Of a stretch of 34,208 nucleotides of DNA, positions 22,243-30,674 are shown piece after piece; the stretch's first letter is position 1; every line of letters starts with the position of its first letter. The notes below the pieces were generated by a model. That model saw only the letters and a list, made by a program, of their open reading frames with translations. It was not told where the DNA came from and made no database searches. Origin of the DNA: Candidatus Borrarchaeum yapensis. Lineage in GTDB: Archaea > Asgardarchaeota > Sifarchaeia > Borrarchaeales > Borrarchaeaceae. The position numbers and the translations under genes are program-made. The stretch covers positions 1-34,208 of the forward strand of contig JAEOSF010000040.1 in NCBI GenBank assembly GCA_016840515.1. Reading direction: 5' to 3'.

Positions 22243-23120
22243 AAGAGTTTGCTTTATATCCTGGATGTCTTATTCCTGAACGGGTCCCAAGTTATGAGGT
22301 CTCACTCAGAAAAACCGCTGAAAAACTCGATGTTAACTTTGTTGAACCTGAGGGCGAATGGACCTGTTGTGCACCAGTAGGTGTCCTTTCACTTGACTAT
22401 TTTACCTCTCTCAGCATCGGCGCTAGGAACCTTGCCATAGTCGAAGAAATGGGATTAGATACGATGTGCACTCCTTGCAACGGATGCTTTGAAGGGCTTG
22501 ACAGAATAGCAGGTATCCTGAGCAAAGAGCCTGAAACTTTAGCTAAAGTGAACGAAATTCTCGCTGAGGTTGATAAAGAGTATAAAGGCACTGTGGAAGT
22601 TCGTCATCTAGCAGAAATTTATTATGACGATGTCGGCGTTGATAAAATCAAAGATACAATGGTAAAACCACTTGATGCACTACGTGTCGGTATTAGACCA
22701 GGCTGCCATTTGTTTAGACCCATTGAAGTTATTGGTATTGACTTTTCTGAACGTTATTTCTTCTTGGACGACCTTATCAATGCCACAGGAGCAGAGAGCG
22801 TTTATTATAAACATAGGCTCAGATGCTGCGGTGGATTACTTCGCAACGTTTCTGACAACCTTACAGAGGGAATGCTAAGGGAACGACTTATGGAGCTCAA
22901 AGAAGCCGAATTAGATTGCGTAGTAACGGTTTGTCCTCTTTGTTTCCTTCAGTTCGATCTCGGTCAAAAACTAGTGGAACGTAAGTATAAAGAAACGTAC
23001 AATATTCCCACACTCACCTATAGCGAACTTCTTGGGCTTGGGATGGGTATGAGTGCGGAAGAGTTAGGTTTACAGACCCATAGAATCAAAGTAACTAAAA
23101 TTCTAGAAAAGATTGCATAG
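22239..23120 (+). CDS. hdrB: Heterodisulfide reductase subunit B (HdrB), second copy
   Basis: A 293-residue paralogue of HdrB1 with both CCG domains intact: Cys10 (L-Y-P-G-C), W-T-C-C-A, C-N-G-C in the N-half; G-C-H-L-F-R-P, L-R-C-C-G-G, C-P-L-C in the C-half. An extra cysteine precedes the first CxxC (C-T-P-C-N-G-C). Sequence around the CC pairs differs from HdrB1 (TCCAPV against NCCGLY), so the two may act on different disulfides or occupy distinct places in the complex. The start overlaps the end of hdrC2 (ATGA). Confidence 0.92.
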   Translation: MKEFALYPGCLIPERVPSYEVSLRKTAEKLDVNFVEPEGEWTCCAPVGVLSLDYFTSLSIGARNLAIVEEMGLDTMCTPCNGCFEGLDRIAGILSKEPETLAKVNEILAEVDKEYKGTVEVRHLAEIYYDDVGVDKIKDTMVKPLDALRVGIRPGCHLFRPIEVIGIDFSERYFFLDDLINATGAESVYYKHRLRCCGGLLRNVSDNLTEGMLRERLMELKEAELDCVVTVCPLCFLQFDLGQKLVERKYKETYNIPTLTYSELLGLGMGMSAEELGLQTHRIKVTKILEKIA

Positions 23121-23135
23121 GAGTTGTTGAAAAAA

Positions 23136-25520
23136 ATGAAAGAAGAACCTAGAATTGGTGTTTTTGTCTGCCATTGCGGACTGAATATTGGAGCAGTAGT
23201 AGATTCTAAAGCGGTTGCTGAGTATGCTGAAGATTTACCGAACGTTGTCCTGTCTATCGACAATAAATATACGTGTGCTGATCCTGGTCAGGACGAAATC
23301 AAGAAAGCCATTAAAGAACATAATCTAAACAGGGTAATCGTTGCATCATGTAGTCCACGTATGCATGAACCTACCTTTAGAAGGACTGTAGAGGAAGCTG
23401 GACTCAATAAGTACTTGTTTGACATGGTTAATATTCGCGAACATGTTTCTTGGGTACATATGAAAGAACCTGAAAAGGCTACTGAAAAAGCAAAGGATCT
23501 TGTACGTATGTCAGTTATGAGATCTGCATTACTACAAGCATTGCCGAGAAAAGAAGTAAATATCATAGATAGGGCTCTGGTTATCGGTGGTGGTGTAACA
23601 GGAATTAATGCGGCCCTTGATCTAGCTAATCAGGGCTTCAAAACTTATCTTGTCGAAAAGACACCAACAATTGGCGGCTACATGGCGATGTTAGACAAGA
23701 CTTTCCCAACATTAGACTGCTCTATTTGTATTCTCGCCCCAATGATGGTTGATGCTGGAAATCACCCCAATATCGAACTTCTGACATATTCTGAGGTAAC
23801 AAAAGTCGATGGTTTCGTAGGAAACTTCAAGGTCAAAGTGAACAAGAAGGCACGTTATGTTGATACAGATCTATGTAACGGTTGCGGTGATTGTGGTGAA
23901 ATCTGCCCAGTTCGCGTTCCAAGCTCATTTGATGTGAATCTTGGTAAGCGTGGTGCAGCTTATGTTCCGTTCCCTCAGGCAGTTCCCCTTAGATTCACTA
24001 TCGATCCTGAAAGTTGCCTTAACTTGAATTATGGAATCTGCGGGACGTGTCAAACATTTTGTCCTAAACAAGCTATAGATTTCAATCAAACAGATGAAGA
24101 AGTTGAACTTGATGTCGGTACAATTATTGTAGCTACGGGATTCGAACCATATGATCCTGAACCGAAGAGAGAATACGGATATGGCGTCTATAAGAATGTC
24201 ATCACAAGTATCGAATTTGAGCGGATAAAAAATGCAGCAGGACCCACTCGTGGAAACCTAGTACGACCTTCAGATGGAACTGCTCCTCATCGAGTAGGAT
24301 TCATTCAGTGTGTTGGCTCACGAGATTACAGGGTTGGTCACGAATATTGTTCAAATGTCTGTTGTATGATTTCTATTAAACAGGCAGTTCAAATCAAAGA
24401 AAAATATCCAGATGCAGAAATTTACATTTTTGCGATAGATATCCGAGCCTTCGGAAAAGGTTTTGAGGAAATTTATCGACGCGCTAGAGACATGGGTATA
24501 ATTTTTATTAAAGGAAGGGCCTCGGAAGTAATAGAAGATCCGAAGACTGGAAATCTTACAGTCAGTGCAGAGGATCTCTATGTTGGAGAACAATTGGAAA
24601 TCGAACTAGATATGGTAGTTCTTGCGACTGCGCTTCTCCCAAGAAAAGGTACAAAAGAACTTGCCCAAACATTGAACATTTCAATCGGACGAGAAGGCTT
24701 TTTCCTAGAAGCACATCCAAAATTACGTCCTGTTGATACCTTTACTGATGGTATATTCCTTGCAGGAGCGTCTGCAGGACCAAAAGATGTACCTGAATGT
24801 GTTGCACAAGGAAAAGCCGCGGCGAGTGCAGCCTCCTGCCTTATGGCTAGAGGTAAGATTGAGATCGAGGCAATTACAGCAAATATTGATGAAGAAATGT
24901 GTATTGGGTGCGAGCTATGTACATTGGAATGCCCTTATGGCGCAATCCAGATGATTGAGGAGCGCAACAAAGCAGAAGTAATTGAGGATGTTTGTAAAGG
25001 CTGTGGAACATGTGCTGCGGCATGTCCGCAACTTGCGATTTATATGAAACACTATACAGACGAGCAAGTTTTAGCACAAATTAGAGCGGCACTTACAGAT
25101 GTCAAAGAGAGACCGCTAATTATAGCTTTTACATGCAATTGGTGCAGTTATGGTGGTGCGGATCTTGCAGGAATATCCCGGTATCAGTATCCTACAAATG
25201 CCAGGATTATCCGATTGATGTGTTCTGGGCGAGTTGATCCGACTTTTGTCTTTGAGGCATTCATGCTCGGTGCTGATGGCGTGCTTGTTTCAGGTTGTCA
25301 TATCGGCGACTGCCACTACGCTACTGGTAACTATAGAACAGAAGCACGCTACGTAGCTATGAAACACGCGTTAAAACAAGCCGGAATAGATCCTGGGCGA
25401 CTTAAATTAGAGTGGATCTCAGCCAGTGAAGGTGAAAGGTTCGCTAGTGCAATCAGAGAAATGGTCAAAGAACTTGAACAAATGCCGCCCCTGATGTCAA
25501 GAATGGAGGGGACATCATAA
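23136..25520 (+). CDS. hdrA: HdrA-MvhD fusion, electron-bifurcating flavoprotein (full set of modules)
   Basis: A 794-residue protein. The modules in order are: N-terminal Cys domain (V-C-H-C-G, Cys48, S-C-S-P-R-M-H-E); FAD Rossmann motif I-G-G-G-V-T-G (150-156); L-D-C-S-I-C (195-198); inserted ferredoxin pair (Cys247/250/253/257 and Cys294/302/305/309); the flavin-domain cluster Cys392-x12-Cys405-x3-Cys409-Cys410; C-terminal ferredoxin pair (Cys589/592/595/599 and Cys620/623/626/630); and an MvhD domain (about 660-794, CNWCSYGGADLAG, MCSGR, GCHIGDCHY). HdrA splits electron pairs at its FAD between ferredoxin and HdrBC; MvhD brings electrons from a hydrogenase or F420-type donor. The HdrA-MvhD fusion resembles QmoB. 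I chose ATG 23136 because it matches the start of HdrA3 (EEPRIGV) and has GGAG 12 bases upstream; TTG codons at 23124/23127 are alternatives. Confidence 0.93.
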   Translation: MKEEPRIGVFVCHCGLNIGAVVDSKAVAEYAEDLPNVVLSIDNKYTCADPGQDEIKKAIKEHNLNRVIVASCSPRMHEPTFRRTVEEAGLNKYLFDMVNIREHVSWVHMKEPEKATEKAKDLVRMSVMRSALLQALPRKEVNIIDRALVIGGGVTGINAALDLANQGFKTYLVEKTPTIGGYMAMLDKTFPTLDCSICILAPMMVDAGNHPNIELLTYSEVTKVDGFVGNFKVKVNKKARYVDTDLCNGCGDCGEICPVRVPSSFDVNLGKRGAAYVPFPQAVPLRFTIDPESCLNLNYGICGTCQTFCPKQAIDFNQTDEEVELDVGTIIVATGFEPYDPEPKREYGYGVYKNVITSIEFERIKNAAGPTRGNLVRPSDGTAPHRVGFIQCVGSRDYRVGHEYCSNVCCMISIKQAVQIKEKYPDAEIYIFAIDIRAFGKGFEEIYRRARDMGIIFIKGRASEVIEDPKTGNLTVSAEDLYVGEQLEIELDMVVLATALLPRKGTKELAQTLNISIGREGFFLEAHPKLRPVDTFTDGIFLAGASAGPKDVPECVAQGKAAASAASCLMARGKIEIEAITANIDEEMCIGCELCTLECPYGAIQMIEERNKAEVIEDVCKGCGTCAAACPQLAIYMKHYTDEQVLAQIRAALTDVKERPLIIAFTCNWCSYGGADLAGISRYQYPTNARIIRLMCSGRVDPTFVFEAFMLGADGVLVSGCHIGDCHYATGNYRTEARYVAMKHALKQAGIDPGRLKLEWISASEGERFASAIREMVKELEQMPPLMSRMEGTS

Positions 25521-25533
25521 AGGAGGATAGAAA

Positions 25534-26814
25534 ATGAGTGAAAAAGCTGTTTTAGTTGTAGGTGCAGGCGTTAGCGGAATACAAGCTGCTATTGATGTAG
25601 CTAACCAAGGGATTAAAACATATGTTGTTGAAAAATCACCAAGCGTTGGGGGTCACATGGCTCAATTAGATAAAACATTTCCGACCCTTGACTGCTCTGC
25701 GTGTATTTTAACTCCAAAAATGGTTGATGTTGCCCGTCACCCTCACATCGAACTACTCACGTATAGCGAAGTAAAGGACGTTTCAGGTACTGCAGGTAAT
25801 TTTACTGTAAAAATCGAGAAAAAGCCAAGATACATTGATGAAAATACGTGCACTGGATGCGGACATTGCGCTATTCACTGTCCAGTAGAAGTACCTAGTG
25901 AATTTGATGAAGGAATCGGAGTTCGAAGAGCTATATATGTACCTTTTCCCCAGGCAGTACCTCTTGTATATACAATCGATAAAGATGCTTGCATAGAATG
26001 TGAGCTCTGTCAGAATATCTGTGAAGCAGGTGCTGTCAAGTATGACCAAGAATCTGAAGAAATAGAAGTCAAGGTTGGATCGATCATACTAGCAACTGGC
26101 TATGACCTTTTCAATGCAAATAGTCTAAGAAACTATGGCTATGAAGTTTATGATAATGTATTAAGCTCCCTTGAATTTGAGCGGCTTTTATCTGCCTCTG
26201 GACCTGCCGGAGGACATGTATTCCGAATGTCAGATGGAAAAATCCCGCGAAGAATCGCTTTTATTCAATGTGTTGGATCGAGAGATCCAGAACATGGTAT
26301 GCCCTATTGCAGTCGTGTTTGTTGCATGTATGCGATTAAAAACGCGATTCTAGCCAAAGATCATATCCATGGTGGATGTGAAACAACAATCTATTATATA
26401 GATGTCCGCGCCTTTGGAAAGGGCTTCGAAGAGTTTTATCAAAATGCCCAAACTAGGTTTGGCGTGAAATTCGTTCGAGGAAAGGTTGGGGAGATTATTG
26501 AGGACGAAACTACGAAAAACTTGCTCTTGAGAGTGGAAAATACTGAAACTGGAGAACTGACTCAAGAAGAATTTGACATGGTAGTTCTGTCTTCGGGTCT
26601 TATACCATCTCAAGGCTCTATGGAACTCAGCAAAATTTTGAATGTGCCAACAGATCAGTATGGTTTCTTTGAAGAGGCTTCACGTATTTTGCCTGTTGAC
26701 ACAAAAATTGAGGGAGTTTACATGGCAGGCGTCTGCGAATCAGTAAAAGATATCCCAGATGGTGTAGGACAAGCGAGTGCGGCAGCGATGCGGGCTAGCT
26801 TAAAAGCAATATAG
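25534..26814 (+). CDS. hdrA: Short HdrA-like flavoprotein (QmoA-like architecture)
   Basis: A 426-residue HdrA paralogue beginning directly at the FAD motif (V-V-G-A-G-V-S-G, about 6-13). It keeps LDCSAC, an inserted ferredoxin pair (CTGCGHCAIHCPV and CIECELCQNIC), and the four-Cys cluster of the flavin domain (QCVGSRD...YCSRVCC). It lacks both the N-terminal Cys domain (about 140 residues) and the C-terminal ferredoxin and MvhD parts. In size and content it recalls QmoA, which pairs with an HdrA-MvhD protein (QmoB) in sulfate reducers. The ATG has a strong SD (AAGGAGGA). The frame is uninterrupted and starts cleanly, so this looks like a dedicated subunit, not a truncated relic. It would pair with HdrA1 or HdrA3. 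Confidence 0.88.
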   Translation: MSEKAVLVVGAGVSGIQAAIDVANQGIKTYVVEKSPSVGGHMAQLDKTFPTLDCSACILTPKMVDVARHPHIELLTYSEVKDVSGTAGNFTVKIEKKPRYIDENTCTGCGHCAIHCPVEVPSEFDEGIGVRRAIYVPFPQAVPLVYTIDKDACIECELCQNICEAGAVKYDQESEEIEVKVGSIILATGYDLFNANSLRNYGYEVYDNVLSSLEFERLLSASGPAGGHVFRMSDGKIPRRIAFIQCVGSRDPEHGMPYCSRVCCMYAIKNAILAKDHIHGGCETTIYYIDVRAFGKGFEEFYQNAQTRFGVKFVRGKVGEIIEDETTKNLLLRVENTETGELTQEEFDMVVLSSGLIPSQGSMELSKILNVPTDQYGFFEEASRILPVDTKIEGVYMAGVCESVKDIPDGVGQASAAAMRASLKAI

Positions 26815-26826
26815 GAGGAAAATGAA

Positions 26827-28593
26827 ATGGAAGAAGAACCTAGAATTGGTGTTTATGTCTGTAATTGTGGTATCAACATCGGTGGAGTTGTAAACGTAGA
26901 AGAAGTGGCAGAATATGCATCAAAACTGCCTAATGTCGCAGTTGCAAGATCTCACTTATACATGTGCTCTGATAGAGGACAAGGCATGATAAAAGACGAT
27001 ATAGATGAATTCAAATTGAATAGAGTCGTAGTAGCGTCATGTAGTCCTCGAATGCATGAACCTACCTTTAGAAAAGTTGTTGAAGAAAAAGGACTTAACA
27101 AATATGTTTTTGAGCAGGCAAATCTTCGTGAACATGTCTCTTGGGTTCACAGTAAGCAACCAGAAGAAGCTACCAACAAGGCTAAGGACCTAGTACGAAT
27201 GGCCGTTGCAAAAGCACGCTTACTAGAACCACTCCCGCAACAAATGGTTGATGTGAAAGGCGAAGCCTTAGTGATTGGAGGCGGGATTTCGGGTTTAAGT
27301 GCAGCTAAAAGCATTGCTGATAGAGGTTTTAAGGTTCATCTAATTGAAAAAACTCCCAGTTTTGGCGGAAAAATGGCACAGTTGTATAAGGTGTTTCCAA
27401 CATTTGATGATCCACAAGAATTGTTGAATCCCTTAATAGAGGATGTCATGAATCATCCAAACATTATTCCCTACCTTTCATCTGAAATAGCAGACATCGA
27501 TGGTTATATTGGTAATTACAGAGCTGTCATTCGAGCACAGAATGAGGAAGAAGAAAAGGAAATCGAATTTGGAACAATTGTAGTAGCTACTGGCTTTCAG
27601 CCTTACGATCCTACGGGTGAATTCAACTATAACAACCCAAATGTGATCACATTGTTAGATTTACATCAATTAATGAGGGATGATGGTCCCACACAAGGTA
27701 ATCTTGTAACTCCTGCAGATGGGAAGCCCCCAAGATCAATAGCATTCATTTCCTGTGTTGGATCACGACAAAACGAAAACATTGTTCCAGAAGGTAAAAA
27801 ACCAAACACGTACTGTAGTCGCGTTTGCTGTACAGGAATGATTGCTACAAGTATTGAAGTAAAAGAAAAGTCGCCTGATACAGATATCTTCCTTTTATAT
27901 AGAGACCTTAGAACACATGGTAAAGGACACGAGGAACTCTTTACTGATTTCCGTGAGACGGGATCAACGATGATCAGATATACAGATGATCAATTGCCCG
28001 TAGTGTCAAATAATGAAGGTGCTGAATATCCTTTAACTGTTACTTCTTATGACTCTTTATCAGGATTGAATATAGAAATTCCTGTTGACCTTGTTGTTTT
28101 AGCTACAGGTATGATTCCAGATGACACCGCCTCCCAAATCGCATCAAAACTTCATATAACAATGTCTGCGGATAAATTCTTCCAAGAGCTACATCCAAAA
28201 TTAGCGCCCCTAAATTCTGTCACGGATGGTGTATACTTAGCAGGTTGCACACAGGGACCAAAGGATGTTCCTGACAGCGTTTCTCAAGCATTCGGTGCAG
28301 CTGCTAAAGCGTGTGCTCCAATGGCAATGGGCACAGTAGAGGTCGAAAGCACAATTTCAGTGATAAACGAGGACTATTGCACTGGCTGTGGAGTATGCCA
28401 GGGAAGTTGTGAGTTTAGCGCAATTGTATTTGAGGATAAACCTGAAGGAAAAAGAGTATCTAAAGTAATTGAAGCCCTTTGTAAGGGTTGTGGAACGTGC
28501 GGCTCTTCATGTCCATCCGGAGCTATTACTATGTTGCACTTCAAAGATAGGCAATTAGATGCGATGGTCAGAGCAGCATTATTGGAGGGTTAA
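26827..28593 (+). CDS. hdrA: HdrA paralogue lacking the inserted ferredoxin
   Basis: A 588-residue HdrA with the N-terminal Cys domain (VCNCG, CSDRGQ, SCSPRMHEP), FAD motif I-G-G-G-I-S-G, the four-Cys cluster (S-C-V-G-S...Y-C-S-R-V-C-C) and a C-terminal ferredoxin pair (CTGCGVCQGSC, CKGCGTCGSSCP). It has lost the LDCxxC motif (here F-D-D-P-Q-E) and the inserted ferredoxin pair: the chain passes from IGNYRAVIRAQ straight to the E-F-G-T-I-V-V-A-T-G strand. The four-Cys cluster has a ten-residue loop insertion (QNENIVPEGKKPNT). Its module set is the complement of the short HdrA2. The first 23 bases encoding EEPRIGV match hdrA1 exactly, a trace of duplication or gene conversion. The ATG has SD GGAGG. 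mvhD follows as a separate gene. Confidence 0.9.
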   Translation: MEEEPRIGVYVCNCGINIGGVVNVEEVAEYASKLPNVAVARSHLYMCSDRGQGMIKDDIDEFKLNRVVVASCSPRMHEPTFRKVVEEKGLNKYVFEQANLREHVSWVHSKQPEEATNKAKDLVRMAVAKARLLEPLPQQMVDVKGEALVIGGGISGLSAAKSIADRGFKVHLIEKTPSFGGKMAQLYKVFPTFDDPQELLNPLIEDVMNHPNIIPYLSSEIADIDGYIGNYRAVIRAQNEEEEKEIEFGTIVVATGFQPYDPTGEFNYNNPNVITLLDLHQLMRDDGPTQGNLVTPADGKPPRSIAFISCVGSRQNENIVPEGKKPNTYCSRVCCTGMIATSIEVKEKSPDTDIFLLYRDLRTHGKGHEELFTDFRETGSTMIRYTDDQLPVVSNNEGAEYPLTVTSYDSLSGLNIEIPVDLVVLATGMIPDDTASQIASKLHITMSADKFFQELHPKLAPLNSVTDGVYLAGCTQGPKDVPDSVSQAFGAAAKACAPMAMGTVEVESTISVINEDYCTGCGVCQGSCEFSAIVFEDKPEGKRVSKVIEALCKGCGTCGSSCPSGAITMLHFKDRQLDAMVRAALLEG

Positions 28594-28598
28594 AAAAA

Positions 28599-29087
28599 AT
28601 GGTTGAAGTACAAGAAATTCCAAAAAAGGTAGAACGCGAATTTGAACCAAAAATTATTGGATTCCTTTGTAATTGGTGTTCTTATGCAGGGGCGGATCTC
28701 GCTGGTACCAGCAGAGTACAATATCCCCCTAATATTCGAATAGTACGAGTAATGTGTACTGGGAGGATAGATCCGCAACTTATCCTTAACGCATTCAGGT
28801 ACGGTGCAGACGGTGTTCTTATCGCAGGATGTCATGAGGGCGACTGTCACTATATTGGAGGAAATTATAGGGCTTATAGGAAGTACCTTTTACTAAAAGA
28901 ATTTCTGCAAATAATGGGTATAGACGAAAAGCGTTTTCGTCTAGAATGGGTATCTGCCTCTGAAGGCGAACGATTTGCCAAAGTTGTGCGAGAGATGGTA
29001 GATGATATAAAAGAAATAGGGCCAAGTCCGCTTGGTACCATAACAACAGGAGGAATAGTTGAAGATGAAGGCGAACCAAAAATCTGA
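28599..29087 (+). CDS. mvhD: MvhD-like [2Fe-2S] electron-transfer subunit
   Basis: A 162-residue protein. The core IIGFLCNWCSYAGADLAG, VMCTGRIDP and A-G-C-H-E-G-D-C-H-Y carries the five conserved cysteines of MvhD, which shuttles electrons to HdrA. SASEGERFAKVVREMV at the end is also family-typical. It corresponds to the C-terminal domain of HdrA1, so the operon makes one fused and one free MvhD; the free one most likely serves HdrA3, which lacks it. The gene starts five bases after hdrA3 and overlaps the wHTH gene. No mvhA/G hydrogenase genes are in the window; the FrhB-like protein is the likeliest donor or acceptor. Confidence 0.92.
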   Translation: MVEVQEIPKKVEREFEPKIIGFLCNWCSYAGADLAGTSRVQYPPNIRIVRVMCTGRIDPQLILNAFRYGADGVLIAGCHEGDCHYIGGNYRAYRKYLLLKEFLQIMGIDEKRFRLEWVSASEGERFAKVVREMVDDIKEIGPSPLGTITTGGIVEDEGEPKI

Positions 29088-29439
29088 AATGCCTGAAGAA
29101 GATATTGACACAAAAGCAGTTCTTGAGGCTAGCGCTGCGGTATTTAAAAAAGAAAGAACTCGATGGCTCATTGGTAAAGGAGAACATCTTTTACGAGAAG
29201 AAAAGATTACAGAAGAACAATTTGATGAATTATTAGATAAAATACTCAAAGATGAAATTGAAAGAGAACTCATTTCTCAAGTTCTGCGCGAAAAAGGCCC
29301 CACTTCAATTGAAGAAATCTCAAAGACAACAACTTTGAAACCAAAAATGATTCTCCAGCACTTGATAGCTTTGAAAAAGTTAAATCTAGTCAATATAGTT
29401 GGAGAATCAGGCGATGATTATTTATACGCGTTAATATAA
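29065..29439 (+). CDS. Winged-helix-like protein within the hdr operon
   Basis: A 124-residue protein with no enzyme motifs. The N-terminal half is charged and helical (VLEASAAVFKKERTRWLIGKGEHLLREEKITEEQFDELL). The C-terminal 65 residues have a winged-helix pattern: helix ISQVLREK, P-T-S-I-E-E-I-S-K-T-T, recognition-like helix L-K-P-K-M-I-L-Q-H-L-I-A-L-K-K-L, and a short wing N-I-V-G-E...Y-L-Y-A-L-I. It overlaps mvhD by 23 bases and has an SD (AGGAGGA) ten bases before the ATG at 29065; a TTG at 29059 is possible. Being inside the operon, it could be the regulator of the palindromic operators upstream, or a structural assembly factor of the Hdr complex. Neither is shown. Confidence 0.6.
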   Translation: MKANQKSEMPEEDIDTKAVLEASAAVFKKERTRWLIGKGEHLLREEKITEEQFDELLDKILKDEIERELISQVLREKGPTSIEEISKTTTLKPKMILQHLIALKKLNLVNIVGESGDDYLYALI

Positions 29440-29459
29440 GTTAGATGGAGTGACTGAAA

Positions 29460-30587
29460 ATGGCTGTACAAACTGAAATTAAAGTGGGTGTCTTTGACCC
29501 CGATTTAAAGACAGACGTGATTGACAAAGGAATGTGCACTGGCTGCGGCAGTTGCATTTCTGTTTGCCCAACACAAGTTTTAAAATTTGTTAATGATATC
29601 CCAACTCTTCAAGAACGACCTGGAGAAGTACCTGAAGGGGAACCACCTGTAGGCAAATGTATTGAATGTAAACTCTGTTATTTTGCTTGTCCTGTCACAG
29701 AATCTCTTAATCCTCGTATACAAGAACTATTTGGCTCCGAAGATGTCCTTGGTAATTATCTTAATCTCTATAAAGCGAAAACTGAAGTGCCTGAGATAGC
29801 TGAGGTTGCACAAGACGGAGGAATCGTCTCCACAATTTTAGCGTATGCTCTTCAACAAAACCTTATTGATGGTGCTATTGTGTCAGTAACAAGTAAAGAG
29901 AACCCTTGGATTCCAGAACCGAAGATAATAACTTCCTATGAAGAATTGCTGAAATCTGCTGGTACTAGATACTCACTAAGCCCCAATATTGCTTCTCTTG
30001 CACAATATAGAGATGTTGTAGAAGAATTATTGGCACAACGCCCAGTTGGTGAAGATTGGCTTCGCTTAGCTTTCGTTGGAACACCTTGTCAAACACGTGG
30101 CGTAAGAAAACTCCAGTCTGCTCTAGATGGAGCGGATATCCGTCCAGCGAATCTTATTACATTAACCCTCGGGTTATTCTGTATGGAAAACTTTGACGCA
30201 GCAAAATTGCACCAGCTTGTCCAAGAAAAAACAGGATGGACAATCAATCAGATACGCAAAATGGATATTAAAAAAGGCGCTTTGCACATCTTTCCAAAAG
30301 ATGGAGGAGACGCTAAAACTATTCCCCTAGAGGAGACTGCTGAGGCTGTGAGAAGTGGCTGTCATTCATGCGAAGATCTAACTGCATGGTATGCAGATAT
30401 AAGTGTAGGAAGTATAGGCACGCCCGGTGGATGGTCAACGGTCTTCGTCCGTACACAAAAAGGCAAAGAAATCTTTGACGGCGCTATTAGGGAGAAAATG
30501 ATTGCCAAAGAAGTAATCTCTCCAAAAGGAGGTCAAACTCTTCGCCGGTTGGCAGATAGAAAAAAGGAGAATTCAGCTAAGGCATAA
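29460..30587 (+). CDS. frhB: FrhB/FpoF-like F420 hydrogenase/dehydrogenase beta subunit with ferredoxin domain
   Basis: A 375-residue protein. The N-terminus has two [4Fe-4S] motifs (Cys26/29/32/36 in CTGCGSCISVCPT and Cys67/70/73/77 in CIECKLCYFACPV). The PF04422/PF04432-type flavin and F420 domain follows: A-Q-D-G-G-I-V-S-T-I-L-A-Y-A-L, AGTRYSLSPN, F-V-G-T-P-C-Q-T-R-G-V-R, L-G-L-F-C-M-E-N, GCHSCEDLTAWYADISVGSIG. These subunits oxidise reduced F420 (or reduce it) via FAD, although relatives can use other donors. As the last gene of the hdr operon it probably links the Hdr complex to the F420 pool, as proposed for F420-dependent HdrABC systems. The ATG has SD GGAGTGA. Confidence 0.9.
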   Translation: MAVQTEIKVGVFDPDLKTDVIDKGMCTGCGSCISVCPTQVLKFVNDIPTLQERPGEVPEGEPPVGKCIECKLCYFACPVTESLNPRIQELFGSEDVLGNYLNLYKAKTEVPEIAEVAQDGGIVSTILAYALQQNLIDGAIVSVTSKENPWIPEPKIITSYEELLKSAGTRYSLSPNIASLAQYRDVVEELLAQRPVGEDWLRLAFVGTPCQTRGVRKLQSALDGADIRPANLITLTLGLFCMENFDAAKLHQLVQEKTGWTINQIRKMDIKKGALHIFPKDGGDAKTIPLEETAEAVRSGCHSCEDLTAWYADISVGSIGTPGGWSTVFVRTQKGKEIFDGAIREKMIAKEVISPKGGQTLRRLADRKKENSAKA

Positions 30588-30626
30588 AAATTTTCTGGAT
30601 TACAATTAATATCATTCAGACAAGAT

Positions 30627-30648
30627 TCTTTTCTTAATTTATTTTTTT
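30627..30648 (+). terminator. T-tract terminator of the hdr operon
   Basis: TTCTTTTCTTAATTTATTTTTT begins about 40 bases after the frhB stop, typical of archaeal termination. The next gene follows with its own start. Confidence 0.5.
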
Positions 30649-30674
30649 ACCCTTTAAAGTCGTCTTGCGAAAGG

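Noticed and set aside
25534..26814. HdrA2 as a truncated pseudogene of HdrA1.
   Set aside because: Clean start with a strong SD, intact FAD and Fe-S ligands, no frameshift, and a size matching QmoA-like subunits.
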